A stretch of DNA of 64,000 bases, from contig NZ_BSEX01000006.1 of NCBI RefSeq assembly GCF_027922045.1, positions 312,083 through 376,082 on the forward strand. Reading direction: 5' to 3'. The notes under the pieces were generated by a model. The model was not told the origin of the DNA. It did no database searches and was given only the letters and a program-made list of their open reading frames with translations. The translations under genes and the position numbers were made by a program. This document shows, one piece after another, positions 1-8,318 of this stretch; the first letter of the stretch is position 1, and each line of letters starts with the position of its first letter. This stretch comes from Microbacterium terregens. GTDB lineage: Bacteria > Pseudomonadota > Alphaproteobacteria > Sphingomonadales > Sphingomonadaceae.

Positions 1-480
1 GGGTTGCGCAAGCGCCACTGCCAAGCGAATGTGGAAGAGATTGTCGCCCACCTCCTCCATCTGAACGGGACCCAAGGTCCGGTATCCGTCCGCTTGTATC
101 CGCCGGGCGAGGCCGCCGAGCAGCATTTCCTGCCGCTTCTCCAGGAACGCCGTGTCGGTCGGCGGCGGGATCGTTGCCGTGACGCCGCAGCCCTGCGCAT
201 CGCAGCCGAACTCGACGTCCGTCAGCAGCGGATAGGCTTCGCGGACATGGCCCACGACCGTGTCTGGCGGGGTCGGCAGCGTCGCTGCCGGCGCGGCCAT
301 AGCGGCTCGGGGCTGCGAAAGGCGGGGTGAAGCGGCCGCCGGGCGCTGGATCACGATCCCCTCGACCTCCGCCGGTTCCTCCTCCGACTGCACAAACCAA
401 ATCCCGGCGACGACCAGAGCCGCCGCCACCGCCCACCCCAGCATCGGCATGCTACCGCGCTGTTCGCGATGTGCTTGCAT
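1..480 (-). CDS. Membrane-anchored hypothetical protein, 3' end outside window
   Basis: The gene reads leftward from an ATG at 480 and runs off the window with no stop, so only the first 160 codons are visible. The N terminus has a short basic start and then one hydrophobic segment (about residues 12-30), which suggests a single membrane anchor with the rest in the periplasm. After a proline- and alanine-rich linker comes a compact domain with a Cys pair (GCDAQGCGV, near residues 94-102). A second ATG at codon 11 is possible, but the 480 start has a GGGAG ribosome site. I do not recognise the family. The downstream end of the neighbouring NPP1 gene and a terminator precede it, so it probably has its own promoter. 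Confidence 0.6.
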   Translation of the reverse strand, partial: MQAHREQRGSMPMLGWAVAAALVVAGIWFVQSEEEPAEVEGIVIQRPAAASPRLSQPRAAMAAPAATLPTPPDTVVGHVREAYPLLTDVEFGCDAQGCGVTATIPPPTDTAFLEKRQEMLLGGLARRIQADGYRTLGPVQMEEVGDNLFHIRLAVALAQP

Positions 481-489
481 CGAAACTCC

Positions 490-532
490 CAAAAGCAAAG
501 GCTGGCCGGGCGGTTGAACCGTCCGGCCAGCC
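490..532 (-). terminator. Rho-independent terminator after the NPP1 gene
   Basis: On the minus strand a GGCTGGCCGG arm pairs with CCGGCCAGCC around a short CGGTT-rich inner stem. It is followed by a T-rich tail (TTTGCTTTT). It lies between the stop of the NPP1-like gene at 579 and the next leftward start at 480. Confidence 0.75.
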
Positions 533-578
533 GATCCGCAACGCATTCGCCGCCGCAATGCTCGCGGCGACGGTCGGC

Positions 579-1436
579 TCAGCAGATGGTCGAGCCGGCC
601 GGGCATCCCGGCGAGTTCGGACCGGAATCGAGGTTCGGATTGAAGCCCGGCGTGATGCCGGTGTTGAGCGCGGCGGCGAGCACGCCCGCGAAGCGCGAGT
701 CCTTGTTGTCGAAATTTGCGCCGCCGAACACATCGCCCGATACGGCGTCGCGCACGCTGCGCGACGGATAGCCGTTCCAGCTGACCAGCGGCTGGATCAC
801 CCACCGGCCGGTGCCGTTCTCGGGCGGCTCGTCGCCGTTGTCGGTCTTGGAAAAGCGCCAAAGGTGCGAAAAGCCCCAAGTTTCGTAGTGAAACACCAGC
901 TTTACATGCTCGCCGCTCGCGTCGCTCTGGAAGCGGAGTTGGCCACCGCTGGTAGCACGAGTGTCCCAATCGCCGTGATCGCCGCGCGTGACGCCCACCA
1001 CTTTGCTGTTCGTGCCCTGGTCGGTCGTCCACACGATGATGGATTCCCAGTCAAAGGCGTGGGAGAAATCCGATTGCCAGAAGTAGCTGTAGACTCGCGC
1101 GCAATAGCCGTTGTTGCAGCGCGCGCGCACATAGACGTTGCTGGTCGCCAGATAATTGGGGTTGCGGCAGGAAGCCGGCGGGCGCGTTGCATAGGTCGAC
1201 GCCCCGCCGCTGACGGCGCCCGAAGCGTTCACCGCCGGAACGTTGAAGCAGACGTCGGTGTCGAAATCGACGGCCGGCTGGAACCGCTTGTCCAACGCCG
1301 TCGCCATCTCGGGCAGGGGTGCTACCGGCGCCGGCCAGCCCTGCGCCTGTGCGGCCGATGGCTGCAGCAGGGCGCCAGAAGCGACGAGAGATAGAGAAAA
1401 AAGCGACGCCCAGTGGGCATCATCCAAGTTCTTCAT
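579..1436 (-). CDS. NPP1/NLP-like secreted protein
   Basis: This 285-residue protein has a signal peptide with a probable cleavage site after the alanine-rich stretch near residue 31. It resembles the NPP1 family (necrosis- and ethylene-inducing peptide-like proteins), secreted beta-sandwich proteins that in plant pathogens bind sphingolipid heads and damage membranes. The family heptad GHRHDWE appears here as S-H-A-F-D-W-E at residues 125-131, so the metal-binding Asp and Glu are kept but the second His is Phe. A later GDHGDWDT stretch (about 152-159) also fits. Four or more cysteines suggest disulphides. An AAAGGAGGAG ribosome site supports the start. Membrane-damaging activity is not shown and many bacterial members are non-toxic. 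Confidence 0.75.
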   Translation of the reverse strand: MKNLDDAHWASLFSLSLVASGALLQPSAAQAQGWPAPVAPLPEMATALDKRFQPAVDFDTDVCFNVPAVNASGAVSGGASTYATRPPASCRNPNYLATSNVYVRARCNNGYCARVYSYFWQSDFSHAFDWESIIVWTTDQGTNSKVVGVTRGDHGDWDTRATSGGQLRFQSDASGEHVKLVFHYETWGFSHLWRFSKTDNGDEPPENGTGRWVIQPLVSWNGYPSRSVRDAVSGDVFGGANFDNKDSRFAGVLAAALNTGITPGFNPNLDSGPNSPGCPAGSTIC

Positions 1437-2030
1437 GCAAACTCCTCCTTTGCGAGGCGTCGTACGATCACCTCAATAGAAAGAATGCAACGCACTTGTT
1501 AAGCCGTCGTGACAATAGACTTCGGGAGTTCTTAATAACCAATCATACCTTGGCGAATCTTATTGTGGATGATTCGACGCCATTTCGCATCTTCGACCAT
1601 CAACGTAAAAACAGCGCGAAGTTCATTTGGGAACACGTCGCAGGGGCAGCAATCCGCACCCCTGGAGCAAACTCGTCTAGGTTAAAGACGGACTCGCTTG
1701 ACGGGATGGGACAAAAATATTTTCGGACGCACGGCTCCGCCCACCCATAACAAATCCGCGCAAATCATGACGAGGCCGTTGCCCTTCCTCCCCGGTGGTC
1801 AAGCGGCTGAAAAGACCCAATTTCGGTCATTCAGTGCCTGCACGGGTCGTCCAACTTCAGACACTTGATCATGTGTCGAATTGACGCGCTCCGCAGGCGC
1901 ACGTCGCGCTGGACCGCCTGAGCGGAATTTTCCGGTTCACCCGCTTTCGCTTGTGAAGGCTATTGAGCCGCAGGCAGGCAGCACGACTGTTGCGGCTCCC
2001 CTGGCGCCTCGTCCTATCGTTCCGTCGGAA
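1437..2030. other. Intergenic stretch without a recognisable gene
   Basis: About 590 bases separate the NPP1 and LysR genes, which both read leftward. The part nearest the NPP1 gene (1450-1620) is clearly AT-richer than its surroundings and should hold that gene's promoter. No open frame here has a convincing start, codon usage or family match. No repeat or RNA fold stood out. Confidence 0.5.
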
Positions 2031-2939
2031 TCAGGCCACCGAAAGCTCGTTGGCCGCCACATCAGAAATGAGCGCTCGCAACCAACGGTGGGCGGGATCG
2101 TGGCGGTATCGAACATGCCAAGCCATTTCCACGGGGAAGGTTCCAAGGTCGACAGGCGGAGCCAGGACCTTGAGGCGAGGATCGTTTTCCAGCCGTCGGC
2201 AGATCAGCTTGGGGAGAGTGGCGCAGTAATCGGTCACCGCCACCATCTCCGCGACGGCGAAGAAGTTGGTTACGGAGATGGCGACGTCGCGTTTCAGCTG
2301 CTGCTGGGCCAGTGCCTGGAACAGCCCTGCGCGCATCCGGCCCGGCGGCACGACATTGACGTGCCTCAACGACTCAAACTGATCGCGCGTGATGCCGCCG
2401 CCTATGTCAGGATGATCCGCACGGACGATGCAGGCGAGCCCTTCGTCCATCACATGCTGGACGACCAGATTGTCGGGCGGATCGACAATCCGGCCGAGCA
2501 CCAGAGCCGTCGTGCCGGAGACAACCCCCGTGTCCGTCAGATCGTTGCCATACGGGGTCAGGCGCAGCCTGATGCCGGGCGCCACCTGCTGAAGCCTTGC
2601 GACGATCGCCGGCACCAGCACGAACTCGGCATACCCGTTTGGCGCGATCGTCAGCAGCCGCTCCGCCTGCGCAGGATCGAACTCCTGTTGCCCGAGCACA
2701 GCGTCATCGAGCCTCGCCAGCGCCTCCGCGATCGCCGGCGCAAGATCCAGCGCGATAGCGGTCGGCTGGATGCCGTAACGCTCGCGCACGAAAAGCTGAT
2801 CCTTCATCATCAGGCGCAGCCGCGCGAGCGCGTTGGACAGCGCCGGCTGCGTCATGCCGAGCCGCTCGGCGGCGCGGGTCACGCTGCGCTCTTCCATCAG
2901 GGCGATGAAGATCGGCAGCAGGTTCAGGTCATACCGCAT
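2031..2939 (-). CDS. LysR-family transcriptional regulator
   Basis: A full-length LysR regulator of 302 residues. The winged helix-turn-helix lies at about residues 8-60 (RAAERLGMTQPALSNALARLR), followed by a periplasmic-binding-protein-like effector domain to the C terminus. It faces the DJ-1/PfpI gene across a 114-base gap that holds a clean inverted repeat, the usual arrangement for a LysR protein that represses itself and activates the divergent gene when an inducer binds. The likely targets are the DJ-1-like and ABM monooxygenase genes, so quinones or reactive electrophiles are plausible signals, but the effector cannot be read from sequence. Confidence 0.9.
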   Translation of the reverse strand: MRYDLNLLPIFIALMEERSVTRAAERLGMTQPALSNALARLRLMMKDQLFVRERYGIQPTAIALDLAPAIAEALARLDDAVLGQQEFDPAQAERLLTIAPNGYAEFVLVPAIVARLQQVAPGIRLRLTPYGNDLTDTGVVSGTTALVLGRIVDPPDNLVVQHVMDEGLACIVRADHPDIGGGITRDQFESLRHVNVVPPGRMRAGLFQALAQQQLKRDVAISVTNFFAVAEMVAVTDYCATLPKLICRRLENDPRLKVLAPPVDLGTFPVEMAWHVRYRHDPAHRWLRALISDVAANELSVA

Positions 2940-2959
2940 GTGTTATAGCGTGCGCGGCA

Positions 2960-2979
2960 TATCTTGAATGCACAAGATA
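2960..2979. promoter_or_regulatory. Probable LysR operator
   Basis: A perfect inverted repeat TATCTTG-N6-CAAGATA sits between the divergent LysR and DJ-1 genes, 20 bases from the LysR start. It contains the TTG...CAA spacing expected of LysR sites. It could both silence lysR and activate the rightward operon. Confidence 0.75.
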
Positions 2980-3053
2980 AACTTCTGCAATGTCTAGTGC
3001 AGCGTCATCTTGCCCTCGCCCCGCAGCGAAGCGGGCGTGAAACGGAGGCTCAC

Positions 3054-3854
3054 ATGACCAAGGGTACAGTGCTCGTGACCGGTTCCAACGCGACCCGCAT
3101 CGAGCTTCAGGGCGGCGGTTCAGCCGTGATCGGGCAATATCTCAACGAAACCGTGGTGCCGGTGCTGGCGCTGATTGATGCCGGCTACGACGTGGTGCTC
3201 GCCACGCCCCACGGGACCAAGCCGCACATCGACGTAGCGTCGGACTCGGTCGATCATTTTGGCGGCGACGAAGCTGCTTATAGTCGCGCGAAGACCTTCT
3301 TCGCCGATGATCCGACGATGAAACAGGTACGCACGCTGCGCTCGGTAGTGGAGGAAGGGCTGGACCGCCACCTCGGTTTGTTCGTGCCGGGCGGCCACGC
3401 CCCCGCCGTCGATCTAATGCAGGACGAGGACATGGGCATGATCCTGCGCCACTTCCATGAGCGCGCAAAGCCGACCGCGCTCCTCTGCCACGGTCCGATC
3501 GCGGTCACCGCCGCTCTGCCGCAGGCCCGCGCCTTTCGCACCGCGCTGGTCACCGGAAACAAGGCCGAGGCGGCGGAATACGCCCGCGACTGGGTTTATG
3601 CCGGCTATCGAATGACCGTTTTCTCCGCGAGCGAGGAGCACTTCGCCGAGGAGCATCTGCTTCATGGCAAACTGCCCTTCGACATGCCCGCCGCGCTTGA
3701 AGCCGCGGGTGGCGTGGTGACCACCAACCCGATCGATTTCGAGCCTAACGTCGTTGTCGACCGCGAGCTGATCACCGGCCAGAACCCGGGTTCGGACCAC
3801 CGGATCGCCGCCGCCCTGGTGGAAGCGCTCGATCGCCAGCGCACGGGCGCGTGA
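3054..3854 (+). CDS. DJ-1/PfpI family protein (class I glutamine amidotransferase fold)
   Basis: This 266-residue protein has the DJ-1/PfpI fold with the nucleophile elbow LLCHGPIAV, in which the Cys is the reactive residue. FVPGGHAP carries the preceding loop. Relatives act as glyoxalase III/deglycases, chaperones or peptidase-like hydrolases that deal with methylglyoxal or oxidised protein. Length and sequence suit the Hsp31-like type. The ATG at 3054 is chosen because AACGGAGG lies just upstream; an upstream start at 2964 would overlap the LysR operator. It is followed after 71 bases by an ABM monooxygenase with which it is probably co-transcribed under the divergent LysR regulator. The exact substrate is unknown. 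Confidence 0.85.
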   Translation: MTKGTVLVTGSNATRIELQGGGSAVIGQYLNETVVPVLALIDAGYDVVLATPHGTKPHIDVASDSVDHFGGDEAAYSRAKTFFADDPTMKQVRTLRSVVEEGLDRHLGLFVPGGHAPAVDLMQDEDMGMILRHFHERAKPTALLCHGPIAVTAALPQARAFRTALVTGNKAEAAEYARDWVYAGYRMTVFSASEEHFAEEHLLHGKLPFDMPAALEAAGGVVTTNPIDFEPNVVVDRELITGQNPGSDHRIAAALVEALDRQRTGA

Positions 3855-3925
3855 AGACGCGCCCGACCGGCGGAGCGCTTCGACCGCGCTCCGCCGGCGC
3901 AACCCCACTCACAAGGAGCAATTCA

Positions 3926-4222
3926 ATGTCCACTCACGTCAAGATCATGGCCACCCTCGTCCCCAAGCCGGGCAAGGCGGAGGAACTGCGCACCCTCCTC
4001 GACGAGATGATCGGGCTGAGCCGCGCCGAGCCCGGCAACCTGCGATATGACCTGTGGCAGGATCAGGTCGTCCCCGCGCGCTTCGTCCTCGACGAGCTCT
4101 ACGCCGATGCCGATGCCGTCGCCGCGCACCGGGCGACGCCGCACTTTCAACGCTACCTGTCGGTCATCAACGACCTCGCCGAACGCACGTCCGCGGTGCT
4201 CACCCCCATCCAGGTCGCCTGA
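3926..4222 (+). CDS. Antibiotic biosynthesis monooxygenase (ABM) domain protein, YgiN-like
   Basis: A 98-residue, single-domain ABM protein. The pattern is typical: MATLVPKPGKAEELRTLL at the start, then EPGNLRYDLWQD, FVLDELYADADAVAAHRATPHFQRY and a short C-terminal helix. Such proteins form small ferredoxin-like dimers, often cofactor-free, and YgiN of E. coli oxidises quinols. An AAGGAGC ribosome site lies 8 bases upstream. It follows the DJ-1-like gene and probably shares its LysR-controlled promoter, which fits a small detoxification operon for quinones or aldehydes. Confidence 0.85.
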   Translation: MSTHVKIMATLVPKPGKAEELRTLLDEMIGLSRAEPGNLRYDLWQDQVVPARFVLDELYADADAVAAHRATPHFQRYLSVINDLAERTSAVLTPIQVA

Positions 4223-4300
4223 GGTGCCCTTGGGTGCTGAGGTCCGGTGCGCCTCGGGCGCGACTGCCAGAGCGCTACGGCCTCGCGCGCCGTCGCGCCC

Positions 4301-4533
4301 GCTGACGAGGCTTACAATGCCGACCGCATCCGCGAGCTGATCCAGACCGCGGCACCACGCCCAACATACCGCTCAAGAGCAATCGGCGCTTCAGCAAGCG
4401 GCTTTATCGCCAGCGCAACCTGATCGAGAGGTTCTTCTCCAAGCTGAAGCACTTCCGCCGCGTCGGCACCCGCTGCGACGAGCTCGCAGCCGACTTCCTC
4501 GCCATGGTCCAGCTCGCCTCAATGCGGCTGTGA
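4301..4533 (+). pseudogene. IS5-family transposase remnant (C-terminal part)
   Basis: The DNA encodes the C-terminal part of an IS5-group transposase. DEAYNADRIRELIQ is read in one frame from 4301. NIPLKSNRRFSKRLYRQRN, LIERFFSKLKHFRRV and DFLAMVQLASMRL follow in another frame from 4363 to the stop at 4531-4533. The conserved Y-R-x-R-N-x-I-E-R block with the catalytic Glu is present, but the frame shift and missing N-terminal two thirds make it dead. No terminal inverted repeats were found. It marks the edge of the accessory region. Confidence 0.8.
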
Positions 4534-4685
4534 CTCCGGAACTTATGAGTCTACGCCAAGAGCGAGGCTCTAGCACAGCCGAAGGAACGAAAACTCCGGG
4601 GCCGTGCGATCGACAGAAGCACGCTGATGATGAGCTTTGGCTTCAGATGCCAAGCGTTCGCCGCCGTCCGCCTAGGGCCGCTACG

Positions 4686-4764
4686 AAAGTGGGCATGGCT
4701 TGGGCAGCACCGCTGCCGAGTCCAATAAGTCGCTGAAAAAGAGAAAGCTCTGGCGGAGAGGGAG
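4686..4764. repeat. Left attachment-like repeat, partial tRNA-Ser 3' end plus flank
   Basis: These 79 bases align with 51610-51689 with scattered substitutions and about one indel. The last 14 bases (4751-4764) are identical to the 3' end of the tRNA-Ser gene at 51676, including the encoded CCA. The preceding 65 bases resemble the sequence just left of the intact tRNA gene. A tRNA 3'-end copy next to an integrase (4961) is the usual signature of an att site. Because the similarity extends to the left of the core on both sides, this may be the end of a related element in tandem rather than original chromosome. Confidence 0.75.
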
Positions 4765-4904
4765 TCCGTAGAAGATCCTCTTCCGCTGACGTTCGCGAAC
4801 GATCGCAAATGACCGGATAAGCACTTACTTACAATGGCTTGGCGAACTTCGGTGTTGCTCAGCCGTCCGGGTTGGTTCGCGCTTGTTCGCCTAGAGCCAA
4901 GTTG

Positions 4905-4950
4905 AAAGTGGGCATAGAAGTGGGCATGAAACAGGTGGAATTCGAACCCT
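4905..4950. repeat. Further attachment-like sequence upstream of the integrase
   Basis: Two copies of AAGTGGGCAT lie here, the same word that starts both 79-base repeats. They are followed by GGTGGAATTCGAACC, which reads like the T-arm and acceptor of a tRNA on the minus strand. It ends just before the integrase ribosome site. It could be a relic of another insertion at a tRNA or an integrase binding region. No complete tRNA can be folded. Confidence 0.4.
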
Positions 4951-4960
4951 CTGGAGGCTC

Positions 4961-6139
4961 ATGGCACGCACGTTGAACCAGCTAACCGCACGGGAAGTCG
5001 CTTCGCTGAAGGAGCCCGGCCGGCATGCGGACGGGGGCGGATTGTATCTGCGCATCACGTCAGCGGGCGGACGCTCCTGGGTGTTCATGAAAGCATCAAA
5101 CGGCAAGCGGGCCGAGATTGGCATTGGCGCTGCTGCGTCGGTCAGCCTGGCAACCGCACGTCGGATCGCTGGCGAGATGCGCGAAGCGGTCGCCACCGGA
5201 AAGGATCCGCGGAGCGTACTGTCACCAACCGAGGCTCAGAATGAACCAGCCATCCCAACCTTCGGCGCCTTCGCCGAGCAGTATATCAGCAGCGTGGAGG
5301 AGGGTTGGAAGAACCCAGTGCATCGTCAGCAGTGGCGGAACAGCCTGCGCGATCATGCCAGCCGCATACGCGACCTGCCCGTCACCGACATCAGCACAGA
5401 CGACGTGCTCGCGGTGCTGCAGCCGATCTGGCTTCCCAAGGCCGAGACCGCAAAGCGGGTACGCGGTCGTATCGAAAAGATCTTGGACGCTGCCAAGGCT
5501 CGCGGCCTCCGCCCACGCGAAAGCATGAACCCGGCAATGCTGCGCGGTCATTTGGCACTTCTGCTGCCGAAGCAATCCAAGCTGCAACGTGGCCACCATC
5601 CTGCCCTACCCTTCCGCGAAGCGCCTGTCTTCATGGCCGCCTTGCGGGCACGTCCTGCCCTCGCGGCACGCTGTCTCGAGTTTGTGATCCTGACAGCAGC
5701 GCGCAGTGGAGAGGCGCTTGGAGCCACCTGGGGTGAGATCGACTGTCACCAGAAGCTCTGGACGATACCGGCCTCACGAATGAAAGCAGGCGCCGAGCAC
5801 ATCGTCCCGCTCTCCGACGCGGCCATGGCCCTTCTGCAGTCGATCAGACCCGATGCAATGAACCCGAGCGAGCCGATCTTCGCAATAGCCGGAGCCGCTC
5901 GATCCAACATGGCTATGACCATGTTGCTGCGTCGAATGGGTTATGGACACGTGACGACGCATGGCTTCCGCAGCACCTTTCGTGATTGGGCCGGTGACAC
6001 CACAACCTACCCCCGCGAGATTGTGGAGCAGGCACTCGCCCACACCATCCAGAACAAGGCTGAACGCGCGTATCGCCGCGGCACTGCCGTTGATCGCCGG
6101 CGCCAGCTAATGCACGACTGGGCCGGGTATCTTAAATAG
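4961..6139 (+). CDS. P4-type tyrosine recombinase (integrase)
   Basis: A complete 392-residue integrase. The N-terminal DUF4102-type arm-binding domain (about residues 1-90, with DGGGLYLRI and WVF) is followed by the SAM-like core-binding domain (about 100-190) and the catalytic domain. Active-site residues can be placed at R248 (TAARSGEAL), H334 and R337 (HGFR), H361 and Y371 (ERAYRRG). GGAGG lies 7 bases before the ATG. Enzymes of this family usually integrate islands into tRNA 3' ends, which matches the att-like repeat just upstream and the tRNA-Ser gene at the far end. The integrase sits at the end away from the intact tRNA, which is less common. Confidence 0.93.
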   Translation: MARTLNQLTAREVASLKEPGRHADGGGLYLRITSAGGRSWVFMKASNGKRAEIGIGAAASVSLATARRIAGEMREAVATGKDPRSVLSPTEAQNEPAIPTFGAFAEQYISSVEEGWKNPVHRQQWRNSLRDHASRIRDLPVTDISTDDVLAVLQPIWLPKAETAKRVRGRIEKILDAAKARGLRPRESMNPAMLRGHLALLLPKQSKLQRGHHPALPFREAPVFMAALRARPALAARCLEFVILTAARSGEALGATWGEIDCHQKLWTIPASRMKAGAEHIVPLSDAAMALLQSIRPDAMNPSEPIFAIAGAARSNMAMTMLLRRMGYGHVTTHGFRSTFRDWAGDTTTYPREIVEQALAHTIQNKAERAYRRGTAVDRRRQLMHDWAGYLK

Positions 6140-6149
6140 GACAACCGCG

Positions 6150-6944
6150 TTGAGCACCGAGGAACCGAAGAAGAAACCTCTTAGCTTGGAAAGGGCGCTG
6201 CCCCCCAGCCAGGTTATAAAGCAGTATGGCGGCCTGAATGGAGGGCCTGTTCACGCTCGCGAGATCATTGCGCTTTCCCTCAGAGAGGGAACCATTCGCG
6301 CCCGAGCGGCAAAACGATGGGAATCGTCGGAAGAGACTTTGCATGCGGCTTGGAAGACGGAGCCCGAAACCGAAACCCCGCTGCGCCAAATTCGGATTAC
6401 AAAGGAGCACAAAGTACCAAGGGCCGTCTGGCGCAAGTCTGTCTGCTGGCACGACGACGTAGCCGGATGGGACTTTAGGACTGGCAGACTCTACGTCACT
6501 ACATCGCTACATCCTACCAGACGAATCTTAATGCGACGCGTTCGACTCAACAGCGCAGATGTGAAGAAAGTTATGGTTCCTGGATCTCTTAGCTTAGGAG
6601 CTGGCTCGTTCAGTAATTTAAAGAGCCTCGAACAGTGGAGAATTTTTTGGCACGAGCTGTTCTTACTGGCCACGAACAATGGAGACCTTGCCAAGCAATC
6701 ACGGCTTGCAACTATCACATCAGATCAGAAGGTTCTTGCTGAAATAGATTCCATATTGAGTAAGGAATATGGATTTTGGCAGGATAACCCAAACACCGTT
6801 GATGAAGAGATTGCGTCTATAGTTGCCTCACGTAGCGTACTAAGCTTAGCTGATTCCACAGTCCTAGACGAGATAAAGGCTTTGCGGCAGACTTTGAAGC
6901 TGAAGCGAGCGTACAAGACTGCGAAGAGCAAGCCGGCCACGTGA
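6150..6944 (+). CDS. Hypothetical island protein
   Basis: A 264-residue protein starting 10 bases after the integrase stop, probably in the same transcript. No family was recognised. It has no signal peptide or membrane segment. The N terminus is lysine-rich, and a Trp/His-rich centre (WRKSVCWHDDVAGWDF) is followed by a probably helical C-terminal half with a lysine-rich tail. The DNA is distinctly poorer in GC than its neighbours from about 6480 to 6900, which suggests separate transfer. Its place next to int makes a role in element maintenance or cargo equally possible. Confidence 0.65.
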   Translation: MSTEEPKKKPLSLERALPPSQVIKQYGGLNGGPVHAREIIALSLREGTIRARAAKRWESSEETLHAAWKTEPETETPLRQIRITKEHKVPRAVWRKSVCWHDDVAGWDFRTGRLYVTTSLHPTRRILMRRVRLNSADVKKVMVPGSLSLGAGSFSNLKSLEQWRIFWHELFLLATNNGDLAKQSRLATITSDQKVLAEIDSILSKEYGFWQDNPNTVDEEIASIVASRSVLSLADSTVLDEIKALRQTLKLKRAYKTAKSKPAT

Positions 6945-7152
6945 GCCGCTTACGTCCCCCGGACACGAGAATCGCTCCAAGGATCTGAGCGGCCGCACTT
7001 TGGGGGTAGCAGCTGCTCCCCCAAAAAGGGCTTCGAGCTTCAGAACCGCGATATTGGGGGACAGAACCCGCCGGGTATTTTGACCTGCGAATCTGCGTAG
7101 ATGCCCTTCCCCAGCTCGGCCGCCGGTCGAGTGGCCCACTGGGGATTTCAGA

Positions 7153-7317
7153 ATGTTTGATTACATTTCAATAAAGGAAGCGTGTGCGGAAACACACCTT
7201 TCCAAAACTACCTTGTACAAGCTCATGGCGGAAAACCGGCTGCGCAGGCTTAAAGTCGGCCGTAAGACCTATCTTTCTGTTGCGGAACTCAAGGCTCTTT
7301 TCGGAGGTGAGAAGTGA
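7153..7317 (+). CDS. AlpA/excisionase-like helix-turn-helix protein
   Basis: A 54-residue protein built from a single MerR/AlpA-type winged helix: YISIKEACAETHLSKTTLYKLM, then an arginine-rich turn and VGRKTYLSVAELKALF. Such proteins act as excisionases or as activators of the integrase in P4-like elements. The stop overlaps the GTG start of the next gene by four bases, so the two are translationally coupled. Its presence between the integrase and the Rep-like gene fits control of excision. It is short, but the fold signature is clear. Confidence 0.75.
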   Translation: MFDYISIKEACAETHLSKTTLYKLMAENRLRRLKVGRKTYLSVAELKALFGGEK

Positions 7318-8225
7318 GCAATAAGAAGGGTCTGAACCGCAACGAGGGTGCTGCTGCAGGCGCGACGGCCCCTGGTAAGCGGGATCCGCTGGCAGATATC
7401 CTGGCGGCGTCGCCTGAGATGACCAGCATAGCGAAGAGCCTATATCACAGCGGCAGTTCAAGGCTTTCCTTCGCGCCAGTCGGGAGTGAGCATGCCATCG
7501 CGACGATGACAACTGAGGTTTCTCGATTGGCTTGCGAACTCGTGCGCGACGGCCGCCTACAAAGCATCGCTATTCAGAGCCGCTACAATGGCAGCTTGGA
7601 CAGCCGACAGTCGCATCTCCAACTTGACATCAGAAAACTTTCAAAATTTCACACCTCGGCAAAGAAGATCGCCCCTAATTCGCTGTCGCGCGTGATCACA
7701 GCCATTGGCCCCTCCAGCATTGAGGGGGAAGCGTACAGCGCCTTTGCGGTCTTCATGACGCTGATATTGGAACTCGACGGCGAGCAAAGCCGCCCCGTTC
7801 TCCCCGACGTGCGTTCTGGTGCTGAACCGCTAGGCCCTCGCCCAGCGCTTCGAACCGAACGTTGCGACAATCCCGACGAGCGAACCGCCCGCGGAGTCGT
7901 CGAACGGTTCATGCAGGCGCACAAGCTGCTGCGGGCCGATGTAAGCCAGCTTGCCAAGCAGCTACGCATGATACCGTTCAAGGAGCATGCGCAAGCACGC
8001 CACCTTGCCACGCTCCAGATGGACGTCTTGCTGCCCCTTAGCAAAGCCTTCTTCGGGGCAGGCATGGGTGAGACGATTCTGCGGATGGCGTCAGCCGCGC
8101 CGCTCGCCGAAGCGCGCAACATTAAAAAATCGGAGGGATCGATGAGCCGCGAATATGTTCAGCATGTCATGTGGCTCGACGCGCTGAATAACTGCCGGCC
8201 AGCACCACCCTTCATCAACCTGTAA
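7314..8225 (+). CDS. Hypothetical island protein coupled to the excisionase-like gene
   Basis: A 303-residue protein starting at a GTG inside the stop of the helix-turn-helix gene (GTGA overlap), with TCGGAGGTGA as ribosome site. There is no signal peptide or clear membrane segment. The centre (about residues 95-150) is mixed, and the C-terminal half contains helices rich in Ala, Leu and Arg (RFMQAHKLLRADVSQLAKQLRMIPF). I do not recognise a family. Tight coupling to the excisionase-like gene and position before a Rep-like gene suggest a role in mobility or replication of the element, but this is only context. Confidence 0.7.
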   Translation: MSNKKGLNRNEGAAAGATAPGKRDPLADILAASPEMTSIAKSLYHSGSSRLSFAPVGSEHAIATMTTEVSRLACELVRDGRLQSIAIQSRYNGSLDSRQSHLQLDIRKLSKFHTSAKKIAPNSLSRVITAIGPSSIEGEAYSAFAVFMTLILELDGEQSRPVLPDVRSGAEPLGPRPALRTERCDNPDERTARGVVERFMQAHKLLRADVSQLAKQLRMIPFKEHAQARHLATLQMDVLLPLSKAFFGAGMGETILRMASAAPLAEARNIKKSEGSMSREYVQHVMWLDALNNCRPAPPFINL

Positions 8226-8231
8226 ACGGCA

Positions 8232-8267
8232 GTCGCCGGACTGGTATCCTGTGACCAGTCCGGCGAC
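8232..8267 (+). terminator. Perfect 14-bp stem hairpin after the coupled pair
   Basis: GTCGCCGGACTGGT pairs exactly with ACCAGTCCGGCGAC around an 8-base loop, six bases after the stop at 8225. There is no T-run, so it is either a terminator without a classical tail or a structural element near the possible origin that follows. Confidence 0.55.
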
Positions 8268-8318
8268 ACCCCTGCCCTGCTCGAACTCAGTTACGGCAGC
8301 GGGCAGCCTGTAACCCAC

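Noticed and set aside
1881..2948. 355-codon plus-strand frame opposite the LysR gene.
   Set aside because: It is a shadow of the LysR coding strand.
4920..4950. A tRNA gene next to the integrase.
   Set aside because: Only a T-arm-like word is present; no acceptor, D-arm or anticodon arm can be folded.
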